Notes: generated from the letters alone by a model not told the origin. Shown: positions 19,060-27,734, numbered from the stretch's first letter. The stretch: DNA of 33,149 bases from Fimbriimonadaceae bacterium (GCA_014380605.1 JACMJO010000523.1:1-33149); one strand, 5' to 3'. Translations and numbers: made by a program.

Positions 19060-20628
19060 TTGAGAAAAGATTTGTGGATTGCGAACGCTGACCGGTGCCG
19101 AGAAATGGACCGACGGTCCTCCGAGGAACTTGGCATACCCATACGGATGCTCATGGAGCGAGCGGGCTTGGCGGTTTTCAACGAGATCAGGGAGCTTTTG
19201 CCCGAGGGCGCGAGGATCACTTTCCTTTGCGGCAAAGGAAACAACGGGGGAGATGGATTCGTCGCCGCCAGGCTATCGCACCTGAACGGCTTCCACGTTG
19301 ACTGCCTAGTTGCATTCGATGAGGCCGAACTTGGGCAAGAACCCCGCGATCAAATGGTTGCGGCCAAAGAAGTTGGCGTACCGATCTTCTTCGCCAACGA
19401 TAAAGGGTATCGCCGCCGCATCGAGTGCCTCGGTTGCCGCGATCTTGCCGTGGATGCGCTTTTGGGAACAGGCGCGAAGGGTGAAGTTCGGGGGCCGGTT
19501 GTTCAGGCCATCCAAGCGATCAATCGGAGTGGGACGCCGGTGCTGTCGATCGACGTGCCGAGCGGAATTGATTGCGATACGGGCGAGGAACTCGGGGAAA
19601 GCGTTTGGGCTGCGAAGACGGTTACACTCGGGTTGCCGAAGCCTTTTTTGTTTCAGGGAACGGGTCTAGAGCATTGCGGCGTTTGGAGCGTCGCCGACCT
19701 TGGATTTCCGGCGAGCCTTCTTCGGGAGCCCACCGACGCTCGATTGGTCGATTGTGAGTGGGTTGCCAGCATGGTGCCCGAGCGGCTGAAGTCTAGCCAC
19801 AAGGGCGATAACGGTCATGTTTTAATCGTGGCGGGCAGTCAAAAGATGCCAGGAGCGGCGGTGATGGCGGCCAGATCGGCGATTCGCAGTGGGGCGGGTT
19901 TGGTTACCGTTGCGAGTATTCCCGCTGTCTGCCAAATCGTAGCGTCTCACGTACCCGAGTGCATCTTTTTGCCGTTGCCCGAACTGCGCGGAGAAGTCGA
20001 CAGGGGTGCGGCTGATGTTATCGAGGAGAGTGTCGAGCGCTACGATGCCGCTTTATTCGGGCCGGGCCTAACTCACAGCGACCAGTTGTTGGGATTCTTG
20101 GGGGAGGTTTGGGCGAACTGGAAGTTGCCCAGTCTCATAGATGCGGATGCTCTTAATGCAGTCGCATTGGGGGTTCCGCTTCCAAGTTCAGAATGCGTCC
20201 TGACTCCTCACCCGGGCGAGATGAGTAGGCTGTTGGAGGCCAGCGTTGCGGAAATCCAGGCTGATCGGTTTGCGACGGTACGGCAGGCGATCGAGAAGTT
20301 CGGCCGGTGCATTCTCCTGAAGGGTCCGCATACAATCGTGGGCGAGCAAGGAAATCCCATGGCGGTGAATTCATCCGGCAATCCGGGCCTGGCTTCGGGC
20401 GGAATGGGGGATGTGCTTGGCGGCCTGATCTCCACGCTCCTCGCTCAGTCGGTTCCCGCCTACTACGCGGCGAGTTCTGGAATGTACTGGCACGGGCTAG
20501 CCGGGGACTTCTGCGCAAAGGAAATTGGTCCGGTTGGATACTCCGCAATCGACGTTGCGAACGCTTTGCCCAAAGCACGGGCTAAAATCGTCGCAAGTTG
20601 CAATTACGAAAGCTGTTGTTCATCCTGA
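19060..20628 (+). CDS. bifunctional NAD(P)H-hydrate epimerase / ADP-dependent NAD(P)H-hydrate dehydratase
   Basis: N-domain CGKGNNGGDGFVAARL, DALLGTGAKGEVRGP, SIDVPSGIDCDTG; C-domain KGDNGHVLIVAGSQKMPGAAVMAARSAIRSGAG, LTPHPGEMSRL, NSSGNPGLASGGMGDVLGGLI. Confidence 0.95.
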   Translation: MRKDLWIANADRCREMDRRSSEELGIPIRMLMERAGLAVFNEIRELLPEGARITFLCGKGNNGGDGFVAARLSHLNGFHVDCLVAFDEAELGQEPRDQMVAAKEVGVPIFFANDKGYRRRIECLGCRDLAVDALLGTGAKGEVRGPVVQAIQAINRSGTPVLSIDVPSGIDCDTGEELGESVWAAKTVTLGLPKPFLFQGTGLEHCGVWSVADLGFPASLLREPTDARLVDCEWVASMVPERLKSSHKGDNGHVLIVAGSQKMPGAAVMAARSAIRSGAGLVTVASIPAVCQIVASHVPECIFLPLPELRGEVDRGAADVIEESVERYDAALFGPGLTHSDQLLGFLGEVWANWKLPSLIDADALNAVALGVPLPSSECVLTPHPGEMSRLLEASVAEIQADRFATVRQAIEKFGRCILLKGPHTIVGEQGNPMAVNSSGNPGLASGGMGDVLGGLISTLLAQSVPAYYAASSGMYWHGLAGDFCAKEIGPVGYSAIDVANALPKARAKIVASCNYESCCSS

Positions 20629-21842
20629 CGCTTCTGCCCGGAGTGAGCTTGGCTCAAGGGCGGATCAAACTCGACTTCGGCGAGGCTGGAGATCGCGAAG
20701 TGTGGGTCTCGGACCAGAGTTTGTTGCCCGCATCGACGCTTAAAGCGCCCGAAGCTACCCTCGATCTGCCCTTGCCGGTCGCGGAGAACAACAACCTTTA
20801 CGTTTGGGATCGCAAGACGGGCAATGTGGCGATGAAGTCGGTTGGGTCGCTTAAGGGAACCTGGAAACTCACCGCTGCCGACTATGTCCTGGCCGGAAAG
20901 GTGGTCGTCAGAGTCGAACACGAGGGCGATCCGGTGGCAGTTGCGTTTGTGAAGCTCAAGGATGCGGCGGGTGAGAAGGAGTCCCAGATCGATGCCAGTA
21001 AGAAAGGCGAGGCGATCTTCTTCGGGATCAAGCCCGGGAAGGTGGACGTCACCGTTCGCTACAACTCCAACGGCGTGGATGCGGAACCCGCCCAGCAAAG
21101 CTTCATCCTCAATTCAAAACGCGCCGAGCCTGACCCGACCTTCATCGTTTCCTTGGCCCAGGATGTCGAAACGGTGGGCAGTAAGGAACCCGACGAGGGC
21201 ACGGTTAAGACGACGGGCGGAGAGGGTTCTAAGCCTGAGGACTCAAAGCCTGCGGACAAGCCCGCGCCAAAAGGAAGCGTTTTCGGAAGCATCATCGTCT
21301 ACCTGTTGGCACTTGGAGCGGCTGGCGCAGCCATCTACTTTGGCCTTCGGTACATGAAAGACAACCAGGACAAGGTCAAGGCGCAATTGCAGAAGGTCGG
21401 CGTTCAGGTTCCGGACCCCCAAGATCCCGCCCAGCAAGATCCTGGTCCCGCCCCGATTCCAATTGCTCCCGCACCCCCGCAGAAGATCATGCTGGATGAC
21501 GCCGACCCCAACCTCCCTCCAGCACCCAGCACCCCGAACTCTGTACCCCCCGTCTCGGTATCTCAGCCGAGTCTCGTGATGGAGAACGGCGATGTGTTTC
21601 CGATTCCCGATGGCGAGACGAGCGTTGGCAGGGAGGCGGGCAATGGGCTCGCCCTCGTGACTGAAAGCACAGTTTCGCGAAAGCACGCGACGATCCAGAA
21701 GAACGGGGTCGAGATAACGGTGCGAGATGAGGGCAGTTCGAACGGAACATTCGTAAACGGCGTCAAGGTTTCGACGGACGTGATCCTTCGGCCGGGCGAT
21801 CAAGTCCATTTCGGCCAGGTGATATTCCGGTACGAGGCATAA
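20598..21842 (+). CDS. FHA-domain membrane protein
   Basis: TTG start overlapping the upstream gene. Signal sequence, TM segment (SIIVYLLALGAAGAAIYFGL), C-terminal FHA domain GETSVGREAGNGLALVTESTVSRKHATI...DEGSSNGTFVNG. Confidence 0.88.
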   Translation: MQLRKLLFILTLLPGVSLAQGRIKLDFGEAGDREVWVSDQSLLPASTLKAPEATLDLPLPVAENNNLYVWDRKTGNVAMKSVGSLKGTWKLTAADYVLAGKVVVRVEHEGDPVAVAFVKLKDAAGEKESQIDASKKGEAIFFGIKPGKVDVTVRYNSNGVDAEPAQQSFILNSKRAEPDPTFIVSLAQDVETVGSKEPDEGTVKTTGGEGSKPEDSKPADKPAPKGSVFGSIIVYLLALGAAGAAIYFGLRYMKDNQDKVKAQLQKVGVQVPDPQDPAQQDPGPAPIPIAPAPPQKIMLDDADPNLPPAPSTPNSVPPVSVSQPSLVMENGDVFPIPDGETSVGREAGNGLALVTESTVSRKHATIQKNGVEITVRDEGSSNGTFVNGVKVSTDVILRPGDQVHFGQVIFRYEA

Positions 21843-21845
21843 CCT

Positions 21846-23213
21846 ATGGGCACCATCCTGCTGAAGGTCTTTGTTGGCGCAGTAGCAGGATTGGTGTGCT
21901 GGGCGATTTTTGAGCCTATGGCTCCATCGCCCAATACACGCGATTGGGCGACGTGGGAACAGTTGTTCACGCTGTCAATTGGAGCGATCGTTGGATTGGC
22001 TATTGGCGGCGTCAACGGACTTCTCCAGGGTGGCAAGATCCACACGATTCGCGGTTCAGTTTTGGGCTTGATTTTTGGTGCGATCGGCTCTTCGCTTGGG
22101 TATGGCTTAGGCGGCTCTCTTGCTCAATTGTCTCATTTGCCACCCCAAACAATGCCCTGGCGGATGGTTGCGCTTACGCCGCTTGGCGCTTTTTTGGGGC
22201 TTGCGATAGGGGCCAGCACTCTAAGTTGGCGCAGAGCGATTCAAGGGTTCATCGGGGGAGCGATTGGCGGTGCAATCGGTAGTGGTTTGTTCGATATCAT
22301 CGGGACCATGCTCGCTAGCTTTCAGTTGGCAGCCAAGGGAATTCAAGCCGGAGTTACTGGAGAGGTGGGCGGGCCCTCTCGAGCGATTTACGCCATCGTG
22401 ATGGGTGCCGCGATTGCCCTATTTATCGGGCTAGTGGAGCGCTTAGCCCGTTCCGCTTGGGTTCGCCTCACGCTTGGCCGCAATGAAGGAAAAGAGTGGG
22501 TTCTTGATTCCGGGCAGAACTTCATCGGGCGGGGTGAGAGCTGCCAGATTCCGTTGTTTGGGGATGCAAACGTCATGCCCAACCACGCATGCATCGTGCG
22601 GCAAGGTCCCGGGCAGTTCCTGATTGCCGATGGAGGCTCGCCAATCGGCACTTACCTTAATGGCCAGCGGGTCCAGCAGGCACCGCTATTCCATGGCGCG
22701 GTAATCACGGTTGGCTCTTTTAACCTTGAGTTTCTCTTGAAGAATCAACGCGCCCCAGTTCGAGGACCAGAGGCTTATCCAGGGCAAGCCTACCAACTTG
22801 GCGGCCAAGGCTATGGCGGACAGCCGGTTCCGCCTCAACCCGGGGTGGCGGCAACGCCTCAGTATCCGACGGCCCAGCCTCAGTACCCGGCTTCACAACC
22901 GACGACTCAAATGGCCCCGGCGCCGGCTCCAACCGTCATCACCTTGACCGCGTTAGACGGTCCGCTCAGTGGTCAGAGATTCCCGATTTCAAGTCCGATG
23001 GAGCTTGGACGCGAACAGTCTGCCATTCCTATGAGCTTCGATTCCCAGGTGTCGAGGCGGCATGCCCAGCTGATTCCTGACTCGATGGGCTTGACGGTGA
23101 CGGACCTTAACAGCACCAACGGAACGTTTGTGAACGGACAACGCGTCCAGTCTCAGACGGTACGAAGCGGCGATCTGGTTAAGATCGGCGCAACTACTTT
23201 CCGCGTCGATTAG
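21846..23213 (+). CDS. multi-TM protein with two FHA domains
   Basis: Gly-rich TM N-half, divergent FHA (NFIGRGESCQIPLFGDANVMPNHACIV...GTYLNGQRV), Q/P/A linker, canonical C-terminal FHA (MELGREQSAIPMSFDSQVSRRHAQL...LNSTNGTFVNGQRV). Confidence 0.9.
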   Translation: MGTILLKVFVGAVAGLVCWAIFEPMAPSPNTRDWATWEQLFTLSIGAIVGLAIGGVNGLLQGGKIHTIRGSVLGLIFGAIGSSLGYGLGGSLAQLSHLPPQTMPWRMVALTPLGAFLGLAIGASTLSWRRAIQGFIGGAIGGAIGSGLFDIIGTMLASFQLAAKGIQAGVTGEVGGPSRAIYAIVMGAAIALFIGLVERLARSAWVRLTLGRNEGKEWVLDSGQNFIGRGESCQIPLFGDANVMPNHACIVRQGPGQFLIADGGSPIGTYLNGQRVQQAPLFHGAVITVGSFNLEFLLKNQRAPVRGPEAYPGQAYQLGGQGYGGQPVPPQPGVAATPQYPTAQPQYPASQPTTQMAPAPAPTVITLTALDGPLSGQRFPISSPMELGREQSAIPMSFDSQVSRRHAQLIPDSMGLTVTDLNSTNGTFVNGQRVQSQTVRSGDLVKIGATTFRVD

Positions 23214-23220
23214 TTCTAGA

Positions 23221-23257
23221 ATAGGCCATACCAATCCTATAAGACTTATTGGCCCGG
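23221..23257 (+). repeat. intergenic 9-bp-period repeat, copy B
   Basis: ATAGGCCAT ACCAATCCT ATAAGACTT ATTGGCCCG; aligns unit-for-unit with copies A and C. Confidence 0.55.
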
Positions 23258-23270
23258 CAGTCAACGATCC

Positions 23271-24641
23271 ATGGATAACAAAACTCAGCAAATCGACCCA
23301 AACCGCACCGTGCTTTCGGGCGCGCCGATGGCGAATGATCCCATGCGGACGCAAGCGATGGGCGCATTCGACCCCTTGAAGACCACGGCGATGGCAGCAA
23401 TGCCGGGTGGAAAGGCGTTGGTTGCCGAAGTGATCGCCGGTCGAGACGCCTCGATGGCTAATGGTCCAGCCCGCGAGCAGTTCTTGGTAGATTTCATCGC
23501 TGGTGGAGCCCCAGGAGGTGGATTGGGTGCTCGAACTCCCTTGAACCTCTGCCTGGTTATCGACCGCTCGGGTTCGATGGAGGGTCCGCCGCTGGATTAC
23601 GTGAAGCAGGCTTGTTCCTATGTGGTCGATCTGCTTAGCCCCAACGACATCTTGAGCATCGTCACGTTCGAAGAGACCGTCGATGTCCTCATGCCTCCGC
23701 AGCGCGTTACGGATAAGCCACGAATTAAGGAGGGCATTCAGCGGCTTATGGCGGGCAACACCACTAATCTTTACGACGGGTTGCTACTGGCGATGCAGCA
23801 GGTTTCGACGATTACAGATCCTGGACGAGCGACGCGGCTTGTTGTTCTGACCGACGGCGACCCTACGGCAGGAATCAAGGACTTCTCGGCGCTTGTAGCG
23901 CATGCGGGCGATATCAAGTCGCGAGGCATTACCTGCACGTTCCTCGGCTTTGGCCCCGATTACAACGAAGAACTTCTCGCAAGCATGGCGAAGAAGGCGG
24001 GCGGAAACTACTACTACATTCCGCGCCCGGATCTCATTCCAGAGGTGTTCCGAACCGAGTTGGAGAAGCTGATGACGGTCACGGCTCGTAACCTGAAGCT
24101 GGACGTTAAATTGAGTCGGTGGGTATCCATGCGCGGTCCTCAGGCGGCCTCGTCGGGCGAGATTCACATCGAACTGGCGGACTTGGAGCGTGGGTCGACT
24201 TTGCAACAGGTGATCGATCTAGAGTTCCAGAATCACCCGCTTGGTTGGTATCGGGTGGCGGCGGGTCGGCTTACCTACGACGATACATCCACGGGTAAGA
24301 CCGAGACGATCGACCTGGACTTTGTGGTGGAGTTCACTTCGGATTCTGCCAAATACTCGCTTCCCCAAAACCCAAGGGTTGCCCAGGCGGCCCAGATTGC
24401 CCAGGCGTCACGCGTGGTCGAGAAGACAATCATGGGTCTGAAGACGGGCCAACTCACCGCGATGGGGGCCATTGCCGACCTCCAGAAGACTCAGGCCCTG
24501 CTTCTAAGCGATGGACGGATAATAGAGGCACAAGAGGTCACGATGGCACTGAGGGCCCTTCAGAGCGGCGATACGGGCGGGGCCGAGAAGACCTTGATGG
24601 GAACGATGGTCCAGTTGGATCAGGGCAAGAAGCAGAGCTAA
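23271..24641 (+). CDS. VWA-domain protein with Thr-rich N-terminal tail
   Basis: MIDAS VIDRSGSMEGPPLDYVKQ ... LTDGDPTAGIKD; N-terminal DPNRTVL/DPMRTQAM/DPLKTTAM repeats. Confidence 0.92.
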   Translation: MDNKTQQIDPNRTVLSGAPMANDPMRTQAMGAFDPLKTTAMAAMPGGKALVAEVIAGRDASMANGPAREQFLVDFIAGGAPGGGLGARTPLNLCLVIDRSGSMEGPPLDYVKQACSYVVDLLSPNDILSIVTFEETVDVLMPPQRVTDKPRIKEGIQRLMAGNTTNLYDGLLLAMQQVSTITDPGRATRLVVLTDGDPTAGIKDFSALVAHAGDIKSRGITCTFLGFGPDYNEELLASMAKKAGGNYYYIPRPDLIPEVFRTELEKLMTVTARNLKLDVKLSRWVSMRGPQAASSGEIHIELADLERGSTLQQVIDLEFQNHPLGWYRVAAGRLTYDDTSTGKTETIDLDFVVEFTSDSAKYSLPQNPRVAQAAQIAQASRVVEKTIMGLKTGQLTAMGAIADLQKTQALLLSDGRIIEAQEVTMALRALQSGDTGGAEKTLMGTMVQLDQGKKQS

Positions 24642-25627
24642 CCTATGTGGATCGAGGGCAATCCTTCGACGACTCGCCCAATCCTTACTGCACCAGGAAT
24701 CTCTTGCGTGGAGAACAGAGCCAATCCGCCGCTGGTTTGAGGGTCTAAAGCTAGGTGAGTTAGCCAATCTGGGATGGTCTGATCGATGTGCAGCGCATCT
24801 CCAAGGAAATCGCGGTTCTTCTTCGCTCCGCCAGTGGTATGACCTTCGGTAACCATTCTCTCAACCCCAGGAAGAATCGGGAGTGATGCAATCTCTACTT
24901 GGATCGCAATTTTGGAAGCACGGGCGACATTGAAGAGATGTCCGCAGAGGCTAAATCCGGTGATGTCGGTGGCACAGCGGACGTTGGCGGCTTGACCCGC
25001 TTCGCAGGCATCCTTATTGAGCTTTGACATCGACGTGATTGCGGCGTCTAGCTCCTTGTGTAGGCAGGCATCGAATTTGGCGGCGGTCGTGACGATGCCG
25101 GTCCCCAGGGGTTTGGTGAGCCAAATTCCATCGCCTGGCTTGGCTTCGGTATTGGCAAACATTCGATTCGGGTCGACCAGTCCAGTCACCGCCATTCCGA
25201 ACTTGGGCTCTTTGTCTTCAACCGAGTGTCCGCCCATCACCACGGCTCCAGCCTCAGTCGTCTTATCGTAGGCTCCTTTGAGAATGGCCGCCCAGAACTC
25301 GGGAGGAGCTAACTCTGGCGAGAAACACGCGATGTTCAGGACCGAAATCGGCCGTCCGCCCATCGCGTAGACATCACTCAGGGCGTTGGCGGCGGCGATT
25401 TGGCCGTAGGCATACGGGTCGTCGACGATCGGTGTGAAGAAGTCGACGGTTTGAACTAGCGCCTGATCATCGGACAGCCGAAAGATTCCCGCGTCGTCCG
25501 AAGTTTCGAAGCCAACAAGCAGGTTTGGGTTCACAGAACGAGGTAATTGGCGGAGAACCTCCGCCAGTTGGCCAGGGCCCAACTTGCTCGCTCAACCAGC
25601 GCAGGAAACCAAATGCGTGAGTCTCAC
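24638..25627 (-). CDS. selD: selenide, water dikinase with predicted selenocysteine (in-frame UGA 25592-25594)
   Basis: Body: VNPNLLVGFETSDDAGIF, VDFFTPIVDDPYAYGQIAAANALSDVYAMGG, LTKPLGTGIVTTAAK, LDPQTSGGLAL. Extending past the listed TTG start gives GTG-RLTHLVSCAG-UGA-ASKLGPGQLAEVL, which aligns with E. coli SelD [17 protein letters not shown] (UGA over Cys17). Confidence 0.88.
25548..25584 (-). promoter_or_regulatory. candidate bacterial SECIS region (two adjacent hairpins just 3' of the UGA)
   Basis: mRNA sense: AGUUGG-GCCCUGG-CCAACU then UGGCGGAG-GUU-CUCCGCCA. The second has a 7-8 bp perfect stem with apical GGUUC beginning 33 nt after the UGA. Confidence 0.6.
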
Positions 25628-25637
25628 GGCTCAAAGT

Positions 25638-25673
25638 ATAGGTCTTATAGGACACATAGGACCTATTGGGTTC
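25638..25673 (+). repeat. intergenic 9-bp-period repeat, copy C
   Basis: ATAGGTCTT ATAGGACAC ATAGGACCT ATTGGGTTC; terminal inverted repeat ATAGGTC/GACCTAT with 15-nt spacer. Confidence 0.65.
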
Positions 25674-25708
25674 GCCATCCGCGAGAAAAACCTGTAAAGT
25701 ATTTTCCC

Positions 25709-26674
25709 GTGAGCGTCGCCTCGATTCAAAACCTGGTTGTCCAATATGGATCGTTCGTCGCCCTCAACAATTTGACCGTCGAGGTGCCGGAAGGCTGTAC
25801 CGGACTGCTCGGTCCGAACGGAGCAGGAAAGACCACTCTCCTCAAAACGATTCTCGGATTTGTAAGTCCCGCCTCTGGATCGGCAACGGTCCTCGGATTC
25901 GACATTCGCACCCAGGGTCGAGAGATTCGACAGCGCATCGGCCTGATGCCAGAGCAGGACTGCCACATTCCGGGAATGAGCGCCGTCCAGTTCGTGGCCT
26001 ACGCAGGCGAATTGGCGGGAATGCCGAAGGAACAGGCCATGCGCCGAGCCCACGAGGTTTTGGAGTATTGCGGGCTAGGCGAGGCGCGTTACCGTAACGT
26101 CGAAACCTACTCCACAGGCATGAAGCAACGCATCAAGCTTGCTCAGGCGATCGTGCACGGTCCCAAGCTTCTCCTTTTGGACGAGCCTACTAACGGTCTG
26201 GACCCACGCGGCCGCGAGGAGATGTTGGACTTGGTGAGGTCGGTCTCGCACGGCAAAGGGCTGAACGTGGTGATCAGTTCGCATCTGCTTCCAGACATCG
26301 AGCGGGTGGCAGATCAAGTGATCGTGGTCATGAAGGGACAGCTCAGGATTCAAGGAATGATCAAGGAGCTCAAGAAGATCGTTGGAGCCCCGATGGATGT
26401 GGAACTGGTGGAGCACAGCGAAGCTTTCGAGAATGCAATTCGGGCCAAGGGAGCAACTTTGGAAGAATTGACTCACTCTCGGTATCGAGTGACTACCTCC
26501 ATGACCCCGATTGAAACCGGCCGGCTAATCTTAGCCGCCGCGCGCGAAGCGGACTCCCCAGAAGCCAAAGTACAGGTTCGCGGACTTGTCGAAGCGGAGC
26601 GATCCTTGGAGGATGCTTTCCTTGAGAGCATCGGAGCTCCTTCCCACCACCAAGCCGGAGGATTCCAACTGTGA
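25709..26674 (+). CDS. ABC transporter ATP-binding protein
   Basis: GTG start MSVASIQNLVVQYGSF; LLGPNGAGKTTLLKTILGF; YSTGMKQRIKLAQAI; LLLDEPTNGLDPRG. The ORF track N-terminus (25547) is antisense to selD and discarded. Confidence 0.93.
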   Translation: MSVASIQNLVVQYGSFVALNNLTVEVPEGCTGLLGPNGAGKTTLLKTILGFVSPASGSATVLGFDIRTQGREIRQRIGLMPEQDCHIPGMSAVQFVAYAGELAGMPKEQAMRRAHEVLEYCGLGEARYRNVETYSTGMKQRIKLAQAIVHGPKLLLLDEPTNGLDPRGREEMLDLVRSVSHGKGLNVVISSHLLPDIERVADQVIVVMKGQLRIQGMIKELKKIVGAPMDVELVEHSEAFENAIRAKGATLEELTHSRYRVTTSMTPIETGRLILAAAREADSPEAKVQVRGLVEAERSLEDAFLESIGAPSHHQAGGFQL

Positions 26675-26723
26675 TTGCCGTGAATGCTGGAATGCTCGAT
26701 TGCTTGACTGCTCGATTGGCTGA
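26674..26723 (+). repeat. degenerate 8-bp tandem repeat in ABC operon
   Basis: From 26682: GAATGCTG/GAATGCTC/GATTGCTT/GACTGCTC/GATTGGCT/GA, preceded by ATTGCCGT; consensus GATTGCTC. Confidence 0.75.
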
Positions 26724-26756
26724 AAATCCAACGCTTGCATTCGGAGGCAAATAGCC

Positions 26757-27734
26757 ATGGCTTTTTCACCCATTGCCGACCTGAGCTATCGCAACTACGA
26801 TGGTGAGCTGACCGACACGCGATTTCGCTGGTGGGTCATTGCAAAGGCGACGATCATGATGGCGATGAAGAAGAAGGCCATGTGGATCTATGCCCTGCTT
26901 TCCGGTGGCTACTACTTCGGAATGATCTTCACCCTTTTTGTGATCGATCAAATGTCGGTGAACACGCCGCCGGGTACGCCGAATCCCTTAAAGACGTTCT
27001 TAGGGCGGCTGGTTTGGAAGGATCAATTTCTCGTTGGCTTCTCGTATGGGCAGATATGGATGCTGGCCATTGGCCTCATCCTCGGCGCGGGGGCGATTGC
27101 GAACGATAATCGCGCCAACGCCCTGCTTGTCTATCTCAGCAAGCCTTGCGACAAGAAGGACTATCTCTTTGGCAAGTGGTTTGGCGTTTTTCTGCCCCTG
27201 CTCGTCGTCTCCGCCGTTCCACCTCTTTTCTTTTACTTCTACGGAGCCATGAGCTATCGGGAAAACGGCTTCCTTTCTTCCGATCCTCTGCTGATCTTCC
27301 GAGTCATTGTGATGCTTATTGTCGGGGCGGCATTCAACTCTTCCCTGATCATTGGATTCAGTTCGATGTTCAACCAGGGAAGGATGGCGGGCGCCGTGTA
27401 CGCAGGCTTTTACTTCATCTCGAACTTTTTTACCCAGCTGATGACGCTGGCGTGGCTCGGGGTTTCGGGAGGTCGCAGAGGGCATTCAGACGCGCCCGAG
27501 GGAGTGGTGGATTTGGTCGGCAAACTCTACTACGGAAGCGTGGATGGGTTAAACATTGGAATGGCCAAAGGTGTTCTGGGCACCGATGGGTCGCCCCCCT
27601 TTGGAATCCCATCGCCGTTCAAGATGGTTCCGGCGCCGTCCCTGTTCTTCAGCCTGGGCCTGATCGTCATCTTCAGTTGCCTGATGATGTTCATCGCTTG
27701 GCGACGAATCCGACCCGTGGAGATCGTCGGATGA
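26757..27734 (+). CDS. ABC-2 type permease
   Basis: 325 aa multi-TM protein between two ABC ATPase genes; stop overlaps next start (ATGA). Confidence 0.85.
   Translation: MAFSPIADLSYRNYDGELTDTRFRWWVIAKATIMMAMKKKAMWIYALLSGGYYFGMIFTLFVIDQMSVNTPPGTPNPLKTFLGRLVWKDQFLVGFSYGQIWMLAIGLILGAGAIANDNRANALLVYLSKPCDKKDYLFGKWFGVFLPLLVVSAVPPLFFYFYGAMSYRENGFLSSDPLLIFRVIVMLIVGAAFNSSLIIGFSSMFNQGRMAGAVYAGFYFISNFFTQLMTLAWLGVSGGRRGHSDAPEGVVDLVGKLYYGSVDGLNIGMAKGVLGTDGSPPFGIPSPFKMVPAPSLFFSLGLIVIFSCLMMFIAWRRIRPVEIVG

Noticed and set aside
25592-25594. Reading the selD TGA as a pseudogene stop or the TTG at 25582 as the real start
   Set aside because: The UGA sits exactly at the catalytic Cys position, the sequence upstream (RLT...AG) is conserved SelD, the downstream frame is intact, and a TTG start would remove the active site. 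Sequencing error cannot be excluded.
25467-25655. 62-aa reverse ORF spanning the selD start
   Set aside because: Out of frame with selD and lacks homology signals; the frame through the UGA carries the conserved SelD motif.
27146-27730. N-terminal extension of the second ABC ATPase ORF
   Set aside because: Overlaps the permease out of frame; ATG at 27731 with ATGA coupling begins the conserved domain.
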